This document shows positions 1 to 7,145 of a stretch of 64,000 nucleotides of DNA, piece after piece. The DNA is taken from NCBI RefSeq assembly GCF_018919385.1, contig NZ_JAHLMF010000006.1:1-64000 (forward strand), in the 5' to 3' direction. The notes under the pieces are model-generated. The model had not been told where the DNA came from. It was given only the letters and a program-made list of their open reading frames with translations, and made no database searches. The position numbers and the translations under genes are program-made. This DNA comes from Geomonas diazotrophica. GTDB taxonomy: Bacteria > Desulfobacterota > Desulfuromonadia > Geobacterales > Geobacteraceae. Numbering within the stretch: the stretch's first letter is position 1; each line of letters starts with the position of its first letter.

Positions 1-84
1 TACAATCGCAAGAGGCTACACTCTGCCATTGGCTATTGCTCCCCAGAAGAGTTCGAGCAGCAGGAGTTGAAGATGGCAGCATAA
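1..84 (+). CDS. IS3-family transposase, C-terminal fragment
   Basis: The first 27 codons, read in frame 1, give the typical end of an IS3-family OrfB integrase-type transposase (YNRKRLHSAIGYCSPEEF, then a stop at 82-84). The phrase YN-RLHSALGY-SPEEF is diagnostic of this DDE family. The rest of the gene lies to the left of the window, so it cannot be said whether the element is intact. The right end of the IS should fall shortly after the stop, probably before the tandem repeats that begin near 198, but I cannot fix the terminal inverted repeat because the other end is not visible. Confidence 0.8.
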   Translation, partial: YNRKRLHSAIGYCSPEEFEQQELKMAA

Positions 85-197
85 GGGTTTCTAACGTGTC
101 CTCTATTGCGAAGATAGGCCAGACGTATTTCATGGGGGGGGGCCTCCACGCAGGGGGGATTAGGGGGATTTTATCTTGGTTTTGCGGGAAGGCAATT

Positions 198-581
198 CCA
201 CCTTCGTTAAACGCCTGGCAAGGCCAGGCAACTACGGTGGACTATAGTCCGGAAAAGACTACGGGCGTAAAACCACGCCCGAAGGTAATGGAGTTGGAAA
301 CCAGCGGAGGCCCACCTTCGTTAAACGCCTGGCACGGCCAGGCAACTACGGTGGACTTTAGACAGAAAGACTACGGGCGTAACATCACGCCCGGGTGTAA
401 TAAAAGACTGCAAAAGGTGGAGGCCCACCTTCGTTAAACGCCTGGCACAGCCAGGTAACTACGGTGGACTATAGGCAGAAAGACGGCGGGCGTAACATCA
501 CGCCCGCGTGTAATAAAAGACTGCAAAAGGTCGGAGGCCCACCTTCGTTAAACGCCTGGCACGGCCAGGCAACTACGGTGG
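198..581. repeat. Four tandem copies of a ~114-bp structured repeat
   Basis: A 43-bp imperfect palindrome (starts CCACCTTCGTTAAACG, ends CAACTACGGTGG, with CGCCTGGC and GCCAGGC arms in its centre) occurs at 198-240, 312-354, 425-467 and 539-581, a period of 113-114 bp. Between copies 2, 3 and 4 the connecting DNA is also conserved and holds a second hairpin (GGGCGT-aacatc-ACGCCC) and a shared tail. The short open frames across it change with the repeat and have no protein character. I do not recognise the family. It could be a multi-copy structured RNA or an intergenic repeat. Confidence 0.85.
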
Positions 582-582
582 T

Positions 583-648
583 CAACCTCCGCAAAAGACA
601 AGGCTCCGGTCGGCTCGTTAGAGCCAACCGGAGCCTTGGCGGAGGTTG
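583..648 (-). terminator. Orphaned ssrA terminator (long hairpin)
   Basis: Read on the minus strand directly after a copy of the ssrA 3' end, this segment forms a long stem (AAGGCTCCGGT plus GGCTC, four-base loop, matching arm) followed by TGTCTTTT, enclosed by an outer GCGGAGGTTG pair. It looks like the original Rho-independent terminator of ssrA, now separated from the gene by the inserted island. The hairpin is seen directly; its former role is inferred. Confidence 0.7.
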
Positions 649-660
649 GTGGAGGTGGCG
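646..660. repeat. Distal attachment-site repeat (attL) of the ssrA island
   Basis: TTGGTGGAGGTGGCG is identical to 17778-17792, which is the last 14 bases of ssrA plus one flanking base. Integrases that use tRNA or tmRNA 3' ends leave such a direct repeat at the far border of the element. Sequence to the left looks like the native ssrA downstream region and sequence to the right is the AT-richer island. Confidence 0.75.
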
Positions 661-863
661 TCCATCCAAAAATATCTAAAAGTAATTGATTTTATTGGCT
701 TTAAAAAATAGACACCCTATAAATACCCCTAAACAGACCCCAAAACGCAGACCAAATCTGCCGTGGCGAGGGACTTTAAGAAAGACATTAGCTCTCTTGT
801 CTCACCTCTCTAACTACGACTGAGCCCGCACCAGACCGGATCTCCTGGATTATACCTGATCTA
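661..863. other. Island end without a gene
   Basis: About 200 bp between the attL repeat and the last attC. No open frame with coding character is seen on either strand. It may be the remains of a degraded sixteenth cassette, or the native left end of the island. Confidence 0.5.
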
Positions 864-925
864 CAGCAACGGGGGCGGCCTTGACCGACGGCGTCAGCCG
901 TCCGCGTCTAAGGCCGTGGTTGACG
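864..925 (-). repeat. attC site of cassette 15
   Basis: 62 bp, minus strand: R'' CGTCAAC, R' GTTGCTG, with an imperfect palindromic core. The core is closely similar to the attC of cassette 13 (2013-2074). R'' mismatches the cassette's own 5' end at three positions. Confidence 0.7.
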
Positions 926-965
926 TCATTTAAAGTCTCTGCCCACTGCCCCCCCTACAAGTAGA

Positions 966-1262
966 TCAAACTTTCTCATGACAGCGGCTGCATCGTGCTT
1001 CAGCACCTGTCCAAAGAAAAAACTTAGGAAGTGGATTGTATGAAGGAAATAACTCGATCTCAAGTTTTTTGCCGCAATATTCACACCGCAAACTTCCAAT
1101 AAAGAAAAATGAAACGACTAAGGCAATAATCGAGGCAAGTAAAATAAGCATGCAGGTGCCCAAACTTTCAAGCGAATATAGGCCTAAAGAAAACAACCCC
1201 ATACTGATCACAAAACTAATTAACGCCATGGCCGATGTGAGCTGATTTTTTCGCATAGACAT
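966..1262 (-). CDS. Cassette 15: small membrane protein with C-terminal zinc ribbon
   Basis: 98 residues. Two or three hydrophobic segments (about residues 8-30 and 33-60) are followed by a CEYC...CSRC pair that should bind zinc. The start ATG at 1262 has an SD-like CGGAG five bases upstream; a longer frame would begin with TTG inside the preceding attC and is rejected. This is the cassette farthest from attI. It has no recognised family. Topology suggests a membrane anchor with a cytoplasmic metal-binding tail. Confidence 0.65.
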   Translation of the reverse strand: MSMRKNQLTSAMALISFVISMGLFSLGLYSLESLGTCMLILLASIIALVVSFFFIGSLRCEYCGKKLEIELFPSYNPLPKFFLWTGAEARCSRCHEKV

Positions 1263-1283
1263 ATCAACTCCGGGGTAATTGAG

Positions 1284-1348
1284 GTCCAACGTGGTCGAGG
1301 CGCAGCGGCGGAGCGAAGCGAAGACCGTCTGCCGCCGAGTGGTTAGGC
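1284..1348 (-). repeat. attC site of cassette 14
   Basis: 65 bp, minus strand: R'' GCCTAAC, R' GTTGGAC, palindromic core (GGCGGCAGACGG against CCGCCGCTGCG). The R'' is poorly complementary to the cassette's own 5' end because the preceding site is degenerate. Confidence 0.75.
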
Positions 1349-2011
1349 GCTACGTTGAACAACCTTCAACTCCTCAAGTGCATCAACAATATTGGAGATG
1401 CTTTCGTCAACTTCATTTGAACCAGATTTATGTTCATAAAGGTAAACTATCATGTTGATTGTATTGGTTAAGCACCACTCTGCGTTTGAGAAACGGTACG
1501 CGGAAAACTTCCAATCAACACCAACTTGAATATCGGGCCTTGTACATGCATTTTTCAATTCTTGTGATGGGTGGACCGCCATATCCCTGTACTTAATAAC
1601 CTGACTTATACATTTACTAAAATCATTCAAAACGTCGGGCTTCAGCTTGTGTGTGCGCCTGAGCATTTCAACAATTTGTTTGGCCCTGGAGGTCTTATTT
1701 TTCCGCCATGCTTCAATTTCTTGAGAACTGATCTTTGCGTAAGGTCGAAGGGTGTCATACAGTGCGTCAAGGCCAATACCACAAGAGACAAATACCTGCA
1801 TGGATGGAGCAAGCTCCGCCATCAACAGCTCTTTTTGAAGCTCAGAGTTTTCATTCCACTTTTCAGATATGGACTCAGATGCTGATTTAGATTTCTCACC
1901 GTTATCATTTACTGAGATACTGAAGTCCCCAGGCAAAAACCCGACCTTCATCCCCTTAAATATTAAAACTCCATCCGCCACACAAACCCCCTTGGCTCTA
2001 CTTTTAGTCAC
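1343..2011 (-). CDS. Cassette 14: possible HEPN-like protein
   Basis: 222 residues, soluble and mostly helical in the C-terminal two thirds. Residues 141-148 read YRDMAVHP, an R-x4-H motif in a helix-turn setting that matches the active-site pattern of HEPN ribonucleases and of many uncharacterised abortive-infection proteins. No clear homologue is recognised, so RNase activity is only a suggestion. The frame can begin with GTG at 2011, immediately after the degenerate preceding attC, or with ATG at 1951 (residue 21). The stop overlaps its own attC, as in several other cassettes here. Confidence 0.6.
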   Translation of the reverse strand: MTKSRAKGVCVADGVLIFKGMKVGFLPGDFSISVNDNGEKSKSASESISEKWNENSELQKELLMAELAPSMQVFVSCGIGLDALYDTLRPYAKISSQEIEAWRKNKTSRAKQIVEMLRRTHKLKPDVLNDFSKCISQVIKYRDMAVHPSQELKNACTRPDIQVGVDWKFSAYRFSNAEWCLTNTINMIVYLYEHKSGSNEVDESISNIVDALEELKVVQRSA

Positions 2012-2012
2012 A

Positions 2013-2074
2013 CGACTACGGGGGCGGCCTTGACCGGCGGCGCTAGCCGTCCGCGTCTAAGGTCGTTGTTGGGA
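2013..2074 (-). repeat. Degenerate attC site of cassette 13
   Basis: 62 bp, minus strand: R'' TCCCAAC, R' GTAGTCG (TA in place of the invariant TT at the crossover). The core aligns with the attC of cassette 15. The altered crossover bases suggest that this site recombines poorly, which would lock cassettes 13 and 14 together. Confidence 0.6.
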
Positions 2075-2154
2075 TCCTTTGCATTTCCTCTCAAAAGTAG
2101 TCATCCTGTTGATGGCCGTAATCTGCCATTACTCTGGAACGGGCATCAACTCGT

Positions 2155-2436
2155 CTAAACTACAGCTGTCACTATGAAACAAATGGCTGCAGTAACGAGA
2201 TATACTGAAACCATTGAGTAGTAGCTAGTTGGATTGTTCTCCCTTGTATAGACTTTACCGCGCACATAAATCTGCTTTTTCACCAGTGGCTCTAGCCCCA
2301 ACACAAGAGACAAGCTTCCGAAAGCTAAGATGACGTAGTGACCATCAACTCTCAAATAGGTCATGATTACAGCGGCAACAACTATCGTTGCTTCAGTAAC
2401 ATCCCATCCATTCGCAAATATTTTCTTGGGTTCCAT
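2155..2436 (-). CDS. Cassette 13: small membrane protein
   Basis: 93 residues with hydrophobic segments at about 15-28, 34-50 and 74-92, separated by a charged stretch (KKQIYVRGKVYTREN). No family recognised. The ATG at 2436 sits about 30 bases inside the cassette, the normal spacing for integron cassettes. An 80-bp non-coding tail precedes its attC. Confidence 0.6.
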   Translation of the reverse strand: MEPKKIFANGWDVTEATIVVAAVIMTYLRVDGHYVILAFGSLSLVLGLEPLVKKQIYVRGKVYTRENNPTSYYSMVSVYLVTAAICFIVTAVV

Positions 2437-2467
2437 ACCACTGCGCCTCTGCGATTCTTTTGATCTT

Positions 2468-2524
2468 GTCCAACGGTGTGCCCGGTTGACCCGCCTTGGG
2501 CGGTGTCTAACCGGCTGGTTGGGA
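2468..2524 (-). repeat. attC site of cassette 12
   Basis: 57 bp, minus strand: R'' TCCCAAC, R' GTTGGAC, with a GACACCGCCC / GGCGGGTC-type core hairpin. Confidence 0.75.
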
Positions 2525-2528
2525 ATCT

Positions 2529-3017
2529 TTACTCCCTGTCATATTTGAACCAAGTCTTTTCATAAGCGAGGGATGCCTGCCATGAGTCAACCCACTTTTC
2601 ACCAACTTCTATGATCATAAACTTCAGGAAGTTGGCTATACCCTCTCTCTGGCTTTTCGTGAATATTTTCCATGCCTGTTCCAACTCTTCTGGCTCCTTC
2701 TGCAGAGCATAAATAGGAGCGTCAACCGAAGCAGAGGCACTAGATCGGTAGTTTTTAAGAGCAAAGATCATGTAGGCAGGCAAATTGAATCGCAGGCCTT
2801 TTGGGTCCATAAAGCAAAGCGCCGAATAATTTTCAGCTATCACTTCATCTGGAATAGTCTCCCAATTTTCCCTATAATCGTTATTTCTGGCTTGCTCTCT
2901 TTTCTTGTCGCTCACGCACCCGTCTATTGCGTCGCTCTCAAGAATGCCGATCCCATCCTCAAGTGTCACGCCTGCAAATGCAGCCCTGATTTGTTCTATA
3001 ACCTCTGCAGAGTCCAT
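2529..3017 (-). CDS. Cassette 12: soluble protein, DUF6714-like
   Basis: 162 residues, acidic, no membrane segment. The central phrase ENYSALCFMDPKGLRFNLPAYM and the flanking helices resemble the DUF6714 family, small proteins that are often seen as integron cassettes or near polymorphic-toxin immunity genes. I chose the ATG at 3017; upstream in-frame codons (including a GTG at 3074) fall inside the preceding attC. Function is unknown; the family assignment is from memory of sequence character. Confidence 0.6.
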   Translation of the reverse strand: MDSAEVIEQIRAAFAGVTLEDGIGILESDAIDGCVSDKKREQARNNDYRENWETIPDEVIAENYSALCFMDPKGLRFNLPAYMIFALKNYRSSASASVDAPIYALQKEPEELEQAWKIFTKSQREGIANFLKFMIIEVGEKWVDSWQASLAYEKTWFKYDRE

Positions 3018-3026
3018 CTCATACCT

Positions 3027-3088
3027 TACCAACGGCTGGCCGGTGACCGGCGCGGGTTTTAGCGACAGGTCCACTGGCCTTGTTGGGA
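3027..3088 (-). repeat. attC site of cassette 11
   Basis: 62 bp, minus strand: R'' TCCCAAC, R' GTTGGTA. It lies 84 bp after the stop of the cassette gene and directly before the next start. Confidence 0.7.
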
Positions 3089-3171
3089 TCTATCGCTGGC
3101 AGTTATCCATTTCTGAATGCTTGGCCATATTGACTCGCCTCCCCAATCCAACAGTAATTTCACTAATTGGT

Positions 3172-3462
3172 TCAGCCTTTTAGATCCCCGGTCCACCATT
3201 TTCGCGAGCCGCCGGTAGATTTACCGACCGTATCACCGAGATCGGGCCTATATGGGCGCAGCAATAGCAGTCCAGAGGCAACGGCCAACACGAACGTCCC
3301 AGTGAGGATGGATGTAATGAAGTCTCCCCCTTCTGGGTGAAAACGAAAGAAGACGCCCCAAGAAATGAAGGCAATTCCTCCAATCGCCCACCAGATCCCA
3401 ACGCATCTTATCAGGACGGCGAATCTGCGCCAGTGCCTTCGTGTGTATTCTTCGCTAAACAT
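3172..3462 (-). CDS. Cassette 11: small membrane protein
   Basis: 96 residues. A basic N-terminus (EEYTRRHWRR) precedes two hydrophobic helices (about 19-40 and 48-68), then a basic, glycine-rich tail (SRKWWTGDLKG). The N-in/C-in hairpin topology is typical of unknown cassette proteins. No family recognised. Confidence 0.6.
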   Translation of the reverse strand: MFSEEYTRRHWRRFAVLIRCVGIWWAIGGIAFISWGVFFRFHPEGGDFITSILTGTFVLAVASGLLLLRPYRPDLGDTVGKSTGGSRKWWTGDLKG

Positions 3463-3485
3463 TTTTGATCCGTTAACTTTTCAAT

Positions 3486-3538
3486 CCCCAACGAGGCTGC
3501 GGGGTAGTGGCGAAGCCCACTGCCCCCGCTGGTTAGAC
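3486..3538 (-). repeat. attC site of cassette 10
   Basis: 53 bp, minus strand: R'' GTCTAAC, R' GTTGGGG, with a GCGGGGGCAGTGGG arm pairing imperfectly with its partner. R'' pairs perfectly with the cassette's own first bases. Confidence 0.8.
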
Positions 3539-4237
3539 CAAAATTTTGGAATCAATGTTGTCTTCAGAGGCACACGGCGGCACGGGTTCACCGACGAAAT
3601 GTGAAGGCGTGCCGTCCTTGTACTCGACTCGCGCCCAAAGGCCGGTTCGTTTCACATAAGCGAGAACATCGTCAGCTTTTGCCTCACCGGTTAGAAACCT
3701 ACGGCGAAGCTCGGCAAATGCCGCATCCTTGAGAACCGGCCATCCGAGACTAGCAACTTGGGTTGAAAGCGACTGAGCGACATCAGTAAGTATGTAGAAT
3801 GCAGCCTTTCGCATTTCTGGTACTGAGCATGACAACGGCCACGCGATGTGGCAGAACTCGCTGCATTCGTGCCAATACTTTGAAAGCTTACCTATCTTAG
3901 GAGTGTCGAGCGGTGTATCGATCTTCAAAGCGACGAGTACGACACGCATGAACTCGAAGTGCCCATCTATCTCTCGTTGGTGACCAGCGAGTTCGTAGAT
4001 CCGGTGCTCGACCCGCTTGAAGGACTCTATGTCGCGTAAGTCATGCTCTTCGGGCTTTCGGTCGAGCAAGGTCGCCCAGTAGTGGACAGCAAGGCGCTCC
4101 ACGGCAAGACGCAGTTCAAATGCGGCATACGAGATCGCCGCAGTGTTCTCGCCTTCAGCGCTGGATGATAGCCATGCCATGCCTTGGTGAATATGATGTT
4201 CCAACCCAGGTCTGTGCTGGATGCTTATGTCAGTCAT
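3533..4237 (-). CDS. Cassette 10: unknown soluble protein
   Basis: 234 residues, helical, no signal peptide. Residues 30-60 (ISYAAFELRLAVERLAVHYW) look like a helical bundle of the type found in HEPN or AbiV-like proteins, but no R-x4-6-H motif stands out, so I give no function. The stop codon lies in its own attC. Base composition is lower in GC than the flanking core genome, as for the whole array. Confidence 0.6.
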   Translation of the reverse strand: MTDISIQHRPGLEHHIHQGMAWLSSSAEGENTAAISYAAFELRLAVERLAVHYWATLLDRKPEEHDLRDIESFKRVEHRIYELAGHQREIDGHFEFMRVVLVALKIDTPLDTPKIGKLSKYWHECSEFCHIAWPLSCSVPEMRKAAFYILTDVAQSLSTQVASLGWPVLKDAAFAELRRRFLTGEAKADDVLAYVKRTGLWARVEYKDGTPSHFVGEPVPPCASEDNIDSKILV

Positions 4238-4250
4238 CGAGTGTCCTTGG

Positions 4251-4311
4251 GTCTAACGGTGCGGGAGATCCCCTGACGGCATTTTGGTCAGGTGCATCTT
4301 CCTGGTTAACT
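4251..4311 (-). repeat. attC site of cassette 9
   Basis: 61 bp, minus strand: R'' AGTTAAC, R' GTTAGAC. One mismatch between R'' and the cassette's own 5' end. Confidence 0.7.
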
Positions 4312-4330
4312 ACATCCGGTAAGATGTTTC

Positions 4331-4849
4331 TTAATCACGCGCCAAAACGGGAGATTGCCCCTTTTGAATTTCTGCTTTCCATCGGCTTAGTTTTCCATCA
4401 TCCATTTTCCAAAACATTTTACATAGGTTTAAGTACTCAATTACAGTGCTTCTCTCGCCTCGTTTTAACAGTTTATTGGCTAACACCATATTAGGCCCAA
4501 AAGTGTTGAGTTGAGGAGAACCAGGTGTTTTGCCCGCTTTCAGTAAATACGATTTTGCTTCGTTTATATTTCCATTTTCGACTGCTATTAAACCGAGAAC
4601 TATATTTGCATCATGAACTGCATTTCCGTAGTTATAGCCGCAAGGGCTTTTTGCAGCTGATTTAAACATTTCTTCTGCGTAAAATTCAGCTGAAATAAAG
4701 TCTTTGTGTTTCATTGCTCTATTGGCGGCAAATGGAAGATAGAACTCGTAACGCCCCCCACCCAAAACAAGCCAGTAACTTAATCCAAGAGAGCTGAGAA
4801 AAAATAACAATCCAAGCGATATCGCTATGCGTTTAATCCATCTTCGCAT
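4331..4849 (-). CDS. Cassette 9: membrane-anchored TPR-like protein
   Basis: 172 residues. An N-terminal signal anchor (about residues 8-30, flanked by RRWIKR) precedes a periplasmic domain with helical repeat character (ANRAMKHKDFISAEFYAEEM; VLGLIAVENGNINEAKSYLLKAG), as in tetratricopeptide-like repeats. AGGAGAAAT directly precedes the ATG. Proteins of this layout are common integron cassettes with no assigned role. Confidence 0.65.
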   Translation of the reverse strand: MRRWIKRIAISLGLLFFLSSLGLSYWLVLGGGRYEFYLPFAANRAMKHKDFISAEFYAEEMFKSAAKSPCGYNYGNAVHDANIVLGLIAVENGNINEAKSYLLKAGKTPGSPQLNTFGPNMVLANKLLKRGERSTVIEYLNLCKMFWKMDDGKLSRWKAEIQKGQSPVLARD

Positions 4850-4861
4850 TATTTCTCCTAA

Positions 4862-4933
4862 AGCTAACGGGGTGTCCCCATGACCCGCCCGCCGGGCTTT
4901 TTCGGCGGTCGGCGTCCATGGGGCTGGTTGTAC
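4862..4933 (-). repeat. attC site of cassette 8
   Basis: 72 bp, minus strand: R'' GTACAAC, R' GTTAGCT, with a strong GGCGGTC/GCCGGGC-type core. R'' is the exact complement of the cassette's 5' end. Confidence 0.85.
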
Positions 4934-4934
4934 G

Positions 4935-5504
4935 TTACGGTTTTATTTCTACAGGAGTTCCGTTCGCCACCAATCCTCCGATTTCATCAATTTCCTGGTT
5001 AGTTACGGCAATGCAGCCCTTCGTCCAGTCTAACCATCTGTGAAATTTGCCAATCCAGCCCAATCCGTTCCTGATACCGTGGATCATGACGCTGCCGCCC
5101 GGTGGGACTCCTTGCTGCTTTGCACGCTGAATGTCTTGTGCATTTGGGTAAGAGATATGAAGGGCAAGGTGGTAACTGCTTTTTGTATTGCGGGTGTCGA
5201 TGGTGTAAATGCCTTCAGGTGTTTTATTATCGCCTTCCTTTTCCTTTGCTCCCTCTGGGTTTCTTCCTAATGCCACTTTATATGTTTTTATGATTTCTCC
5301 GTTTGACGACAGGGTGAGAGTTCTCATTCTCTTCTCGATTAGGACCTTGTCGGCCTTTACCGCATTTACCGCTACGACTGGAGGGTGGCTTTCTCGATGC
5401 TTTGTCAAATAAGGAATGACTATTGCTGCGACGACACCAATAGCAGGCACTAAGGTCATCCATAACATTATCTTCGCTTCTTTTTTGAAAAATCCGTCTT
5501 TCAT
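4935..5504 (-). CDS. Cassette 8: L,D-transpeptidase (YkuD domain), membrane-anchored
   Basis: 189 residues. One N-terminal transmembrane anchor (about 12-32) is followed by a YkuD catalytic domain (about 52-189). The motif is SVMIHG at 138-143 and TKGCIAV at 161-167, giving His142 and the nucleophile Cys164. The usual Ser of the S-x-GC motif is Thr161 here. Such enzymes make or edit 3-3 cross-links or attach proteins to peptidoglycan in the periplasm. It is one of the few cassettes with a confident enzymatic function. Confidence 0.85.
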   Translation of the reverse strand: MKDGFFKKEAKIMLWMTLVPAIGVVAAIVIPYLTKHRESHPPVVAVNAVKADKVLIEKRMRTLTLSSNGEIIKTYKVALGRNPEGAKEKEGDNKTPEGIYTIDTRNTKSSYHLALHISYPNAQDIQRAKQQGVPPGGSVMIHGIRNGLGWIGKFHRWLDWTKGCIAVTNQEIDEIGGLVANGTPVEIKP

Positions 5505-5512
5505 TTTTCCTC

Positions 5513-5583
5513 GTACAACGTCGTAGCGCTTGACCTGGCGGGCAGCTTTATCGCCCGATCATGGTCTGAGCGTCTAGTTGGCC
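5513..5583 (-). repeat. attC site of cassette 7
   Basis: 71 bp, minus strand: R'' GGCCAAC, R' GTTGTAC. The core belongs to the same subfamily as those of cassettes 1, 5 and 6. Confidence 0.85.
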
Positions 5584-5996
5584 ATTTTCCTGTTAGCGAT
5601 GGCACTTCCCCACCACGCAAATAGCATGCATCCTACTAGGAACGTAAGGTGTTCGATAATTGATATTGTCCCGACAAACCAGTTGAACTGCTCAATCACA
5701 TTCGGGAAGTTGTAAAGATTAAGCCCCGTCCCGACCACTCCAAGTGCCCCACCGACAATAAATGGCCTTTCTTTTGTCAGGTATCCTAGCGGCCACGCAA
5801 GAACGAACGCAATAATGACCGAACCCGTTGCCGCTCCTGCTGACAACCATGCTCCACAAACCAGTTTTGTTCGGGGGAGACTCGACGTGAATGGAATATA
5901 TAGCGTTGCCCAAAGACCTTGAATTAGCGGATAAACCCATGTAGACAGGATGGTGAAACCAATCAGAATGACAATGATTTTTGTGGATTTATTCAT
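5574..5996 (-). CDS. Cassette 7: polytopic membrane protein
   Basis: 140 residues with four hydrophobic segments (about 8-28, 52-72, 80-98, 112-132). No motif or family recognised. The TAG stop at 5574 is inside its attC. Together with cassettes 1, 2, 4, 5, 11, 13 and 15 it makes membrane proteins the main cargo of the array. Confidence 0.6.
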   Translation of the reverse strand: MNKSTKIIVILIGFTILSTWVYPLIQGLWATLYIPFTSSLPRTKLVCGAWLSAGAATGSVIIAFVLAWPLGYLTKERPFIVGGALGVVGTGLNLYNFPNVIEQFNWFVGTISIIEHLTFLVGCMLFAWWGSAIANRKMAN

Positions 5997-6020
5997 CTTG
6001 TTTTATTTTCTTCTTTGTCT

Positions 6021-6091
6021 GGCCAACGGGTTAGCGCTTGACCTGACGGGCGGTCTTATCGCCCAGTCATGGTCTGAGCGCCTGGTTATGC
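6021..6091 (-). repeat. attC site of cassette 6
   Basis: 71 bp, minus strand: R'' GCATAAC, R' GTTGGCC. The core is nearly the same as in cassettes 1, 5 and 7. Confidence 0.85.
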
Positions 6092-6406
6092 CTTGTCTCC
6101 TAGCTCCTCAGTATCAATCCATTTATTCATAAGACCTTGGTAGGAACGTTCCACTCTTGCTTTCGCCTCCTCAACAGTACGGAATCCTCCTTGTACGCCC
6201 AATGAATTCCATTCACTGTCACAATGCTCGACCAATATTTCTGTTTCATCCGGGAGTTTGCAGATTGCAAGCCGTGGGACTGGTCCGAGCAACTTGCCGT
6301 TAACAAAAAAACAACCACGTTCAACATACTCGATTGAATCGTCGACTTCGGCATATGCAAGGACACTTGCGCCCCACAAAACTCGGGGTGAATTAGTTTG
6401 ATCCAT
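6086..6406 (-). CDS. Cassette 6: unknown soluble protein
   Basis: 106 residues, acidic, alpha/beta in character, without signal or membrane segment. The C-terminal helix (TVEEAKARVERSYQGLMNKW) recalls small immunity-type proteins, but no family is recognised. The stop lies in its own attC and the ATG is 37 bases from the cassette 5' end. Confidence 0.55.
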   Translation of the reverse strand: MDQTNSPRVLWGASVLAYAEVDDSIEYVERGCFFVNGKLLGPVPRLAICKLPDETEILVEHCDSEWNSLGVQGGFRTVEEAKARVERSYQGLMNKWIDTEELGDKA

Positions 6407-6442
6407 CTTTAATTCCCATCTCGTTTCCGTTTAGATTCTCTG

Positions 6443-6513
6443 GCATAACGAGTCAGCGCTTGACCTGACGGGCAGCCTTAGCGCCCGGTCGCGGTCTGAG
6501 CGCCTGGTTATGC
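6443..6513 (-). repeat. attC site of cassette 5
   Basis: 71 bp, minus strand: R'' GCATAAC, R' GTTATGC. The internal core is identical to the attC of cassette 1 (9038-9108); the sites differ mainly at R', which belongs to the next cassette. Confidence 0.85.
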
Positions 6514-6522
6514 GTCCCTCTT

Positions 6523-6744
6523 TTATTTGTAAATTCGTTTCGCAATACCGAAATACCCGATGAGTGCGAGGATAAAAGACAGCACAAAAACTAAGACTTT
6601 GTTCGTCAAGCCGAGCGTCAAACCGATTGAGATAATGCCGACTATTCCAAAAAAAAGAGTAACACTGACCCGTTTGGCCTCCTTCTTGGAGATTGTTGCT
6701 CCTCGAAAGACTACCTTGTAGTCATCTTCATCTTTATTCATCAT
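6523..6744 (-). CDS. Cassette 5: small two-helix membrane protein (copy 2)
   Basis: 73 residues, a near-perfect copy of cassette 1 (9118-9339): one residue differs (Ile for Val in the second helix) and I count only two base changes across gene and tail. An acidic/basic N-terminal 25 residues precede two helices (about 28-47 and 50-67) and a KRIYK tail. A longer frame upstream runs into the preceding attC and is not used. Function unknown. Confidence 0.65.
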   Translation of the reverse strand: MMNKDEDDYKVVFRGATISKKEAKRVSVTLFFGIVGIISIGLTLGLTNKVLVFVLSFILALIGYFGIAKRIYK

Positions 6745-6751
6745 TCTTCTC

Positions 6752-6805
6752 GCATAACGTAGTGGGCGGTGAGCACGTTTCACTGCTCCACCGTCCTGGT
6801 TGAAA
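6752..6805 (-). repeat. attC site of cassette 4
   Basis: 54 bp, minus strand: R'' TTTCAAC, R' GTTATGC. The stem GGTGGAGCA against TGCTCACC carries the extra unpaired base typical of attC sites. It is short for the class. Confidence 0.8.
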
Positions 6806-6881
6806 CTGTCTTGTATGCTGTCGGCAGGTGGTGATGTAGCCCATGAAGGCTCATTTACGCTTACACCTGGTGCACTAATTC

Positions 6882-7076
6882 CTATCGATTGTTTATGTAG
6901 ATAATCGTGGCTATCACTGCAGCTACGAGAAATACGAGAGCTAAGGCATTACGGGCGTCATTTTCTTTGTTAAATTCGCTTCTAAATGATGAAGGACGGC
7001 CACGTAAAATCCATAGACAAAAAACACCGGTTACCAAAATCAATCCCAATATTATTTTTGTTATGGCTTTTTCCAT
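6882..7076 (-). CDS. Cassette 4: small two-helix membrane protein
   Basis: 64 residues: helix at about 6-24, a charged loop (RGRPSSFRSEFNKENDARN), then a second helix at about 44-60. The ATG follows an AGGAAAAATGG-type leader at the start of the cassette. No family recognised. Confidence 0.55.
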   Translation of the reverse strand: MEKAITKIILGLILVTGVFCLWILRGRPSSFRSEFNKENDARNALALVFLVAAVIATIIYINNR

Positions 7077-7084
7077 TTTTCCTG

Positions 7085-7145
7085 TTTCAACGGGGCTGAG
7101 GCTGACCCCCGACCGTAGGGAGAGGGGTCGTGCCGATGGTTAGGT
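7085..7145 (-). repeat. attC site of cassette 3 (Shedu cassette)
   Basis: 61 bp, minus strand: R'' ACCTAAC, R' GTTGAAA, with an ACCCCTCTCCC / GGGGGTC core hairpin. R'' is the exact complement of the cassette's 5' end (GTTAGGT). Confidence 0.85.

Noticed and set aside
198-581. CRISPR array
   Set aside because: The repeats are 43 bp and the 70-bp connectors are themselves conserved, not unique spacers; no cas genes are nearby.
198-581. Tandem c-di-GMP (GEMM) riboswitch
   Set aside because: The conserved GGGCAAACC and GGGACGCAAAG segments are missing, and no reading frame follows.
3170-3176. attC R' box (GTTCAGC) at the stop of cassette 11
   Set aside because: No partner R'' at a suitable distance; the site at 3027-3088 fits with the cassette ends.
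6745-6783. Longer start for the cassette 5 protein
   Set aside because: The extra codons lie in the attC of cassette 4, and the identical cassette 1 protein has no such extension.
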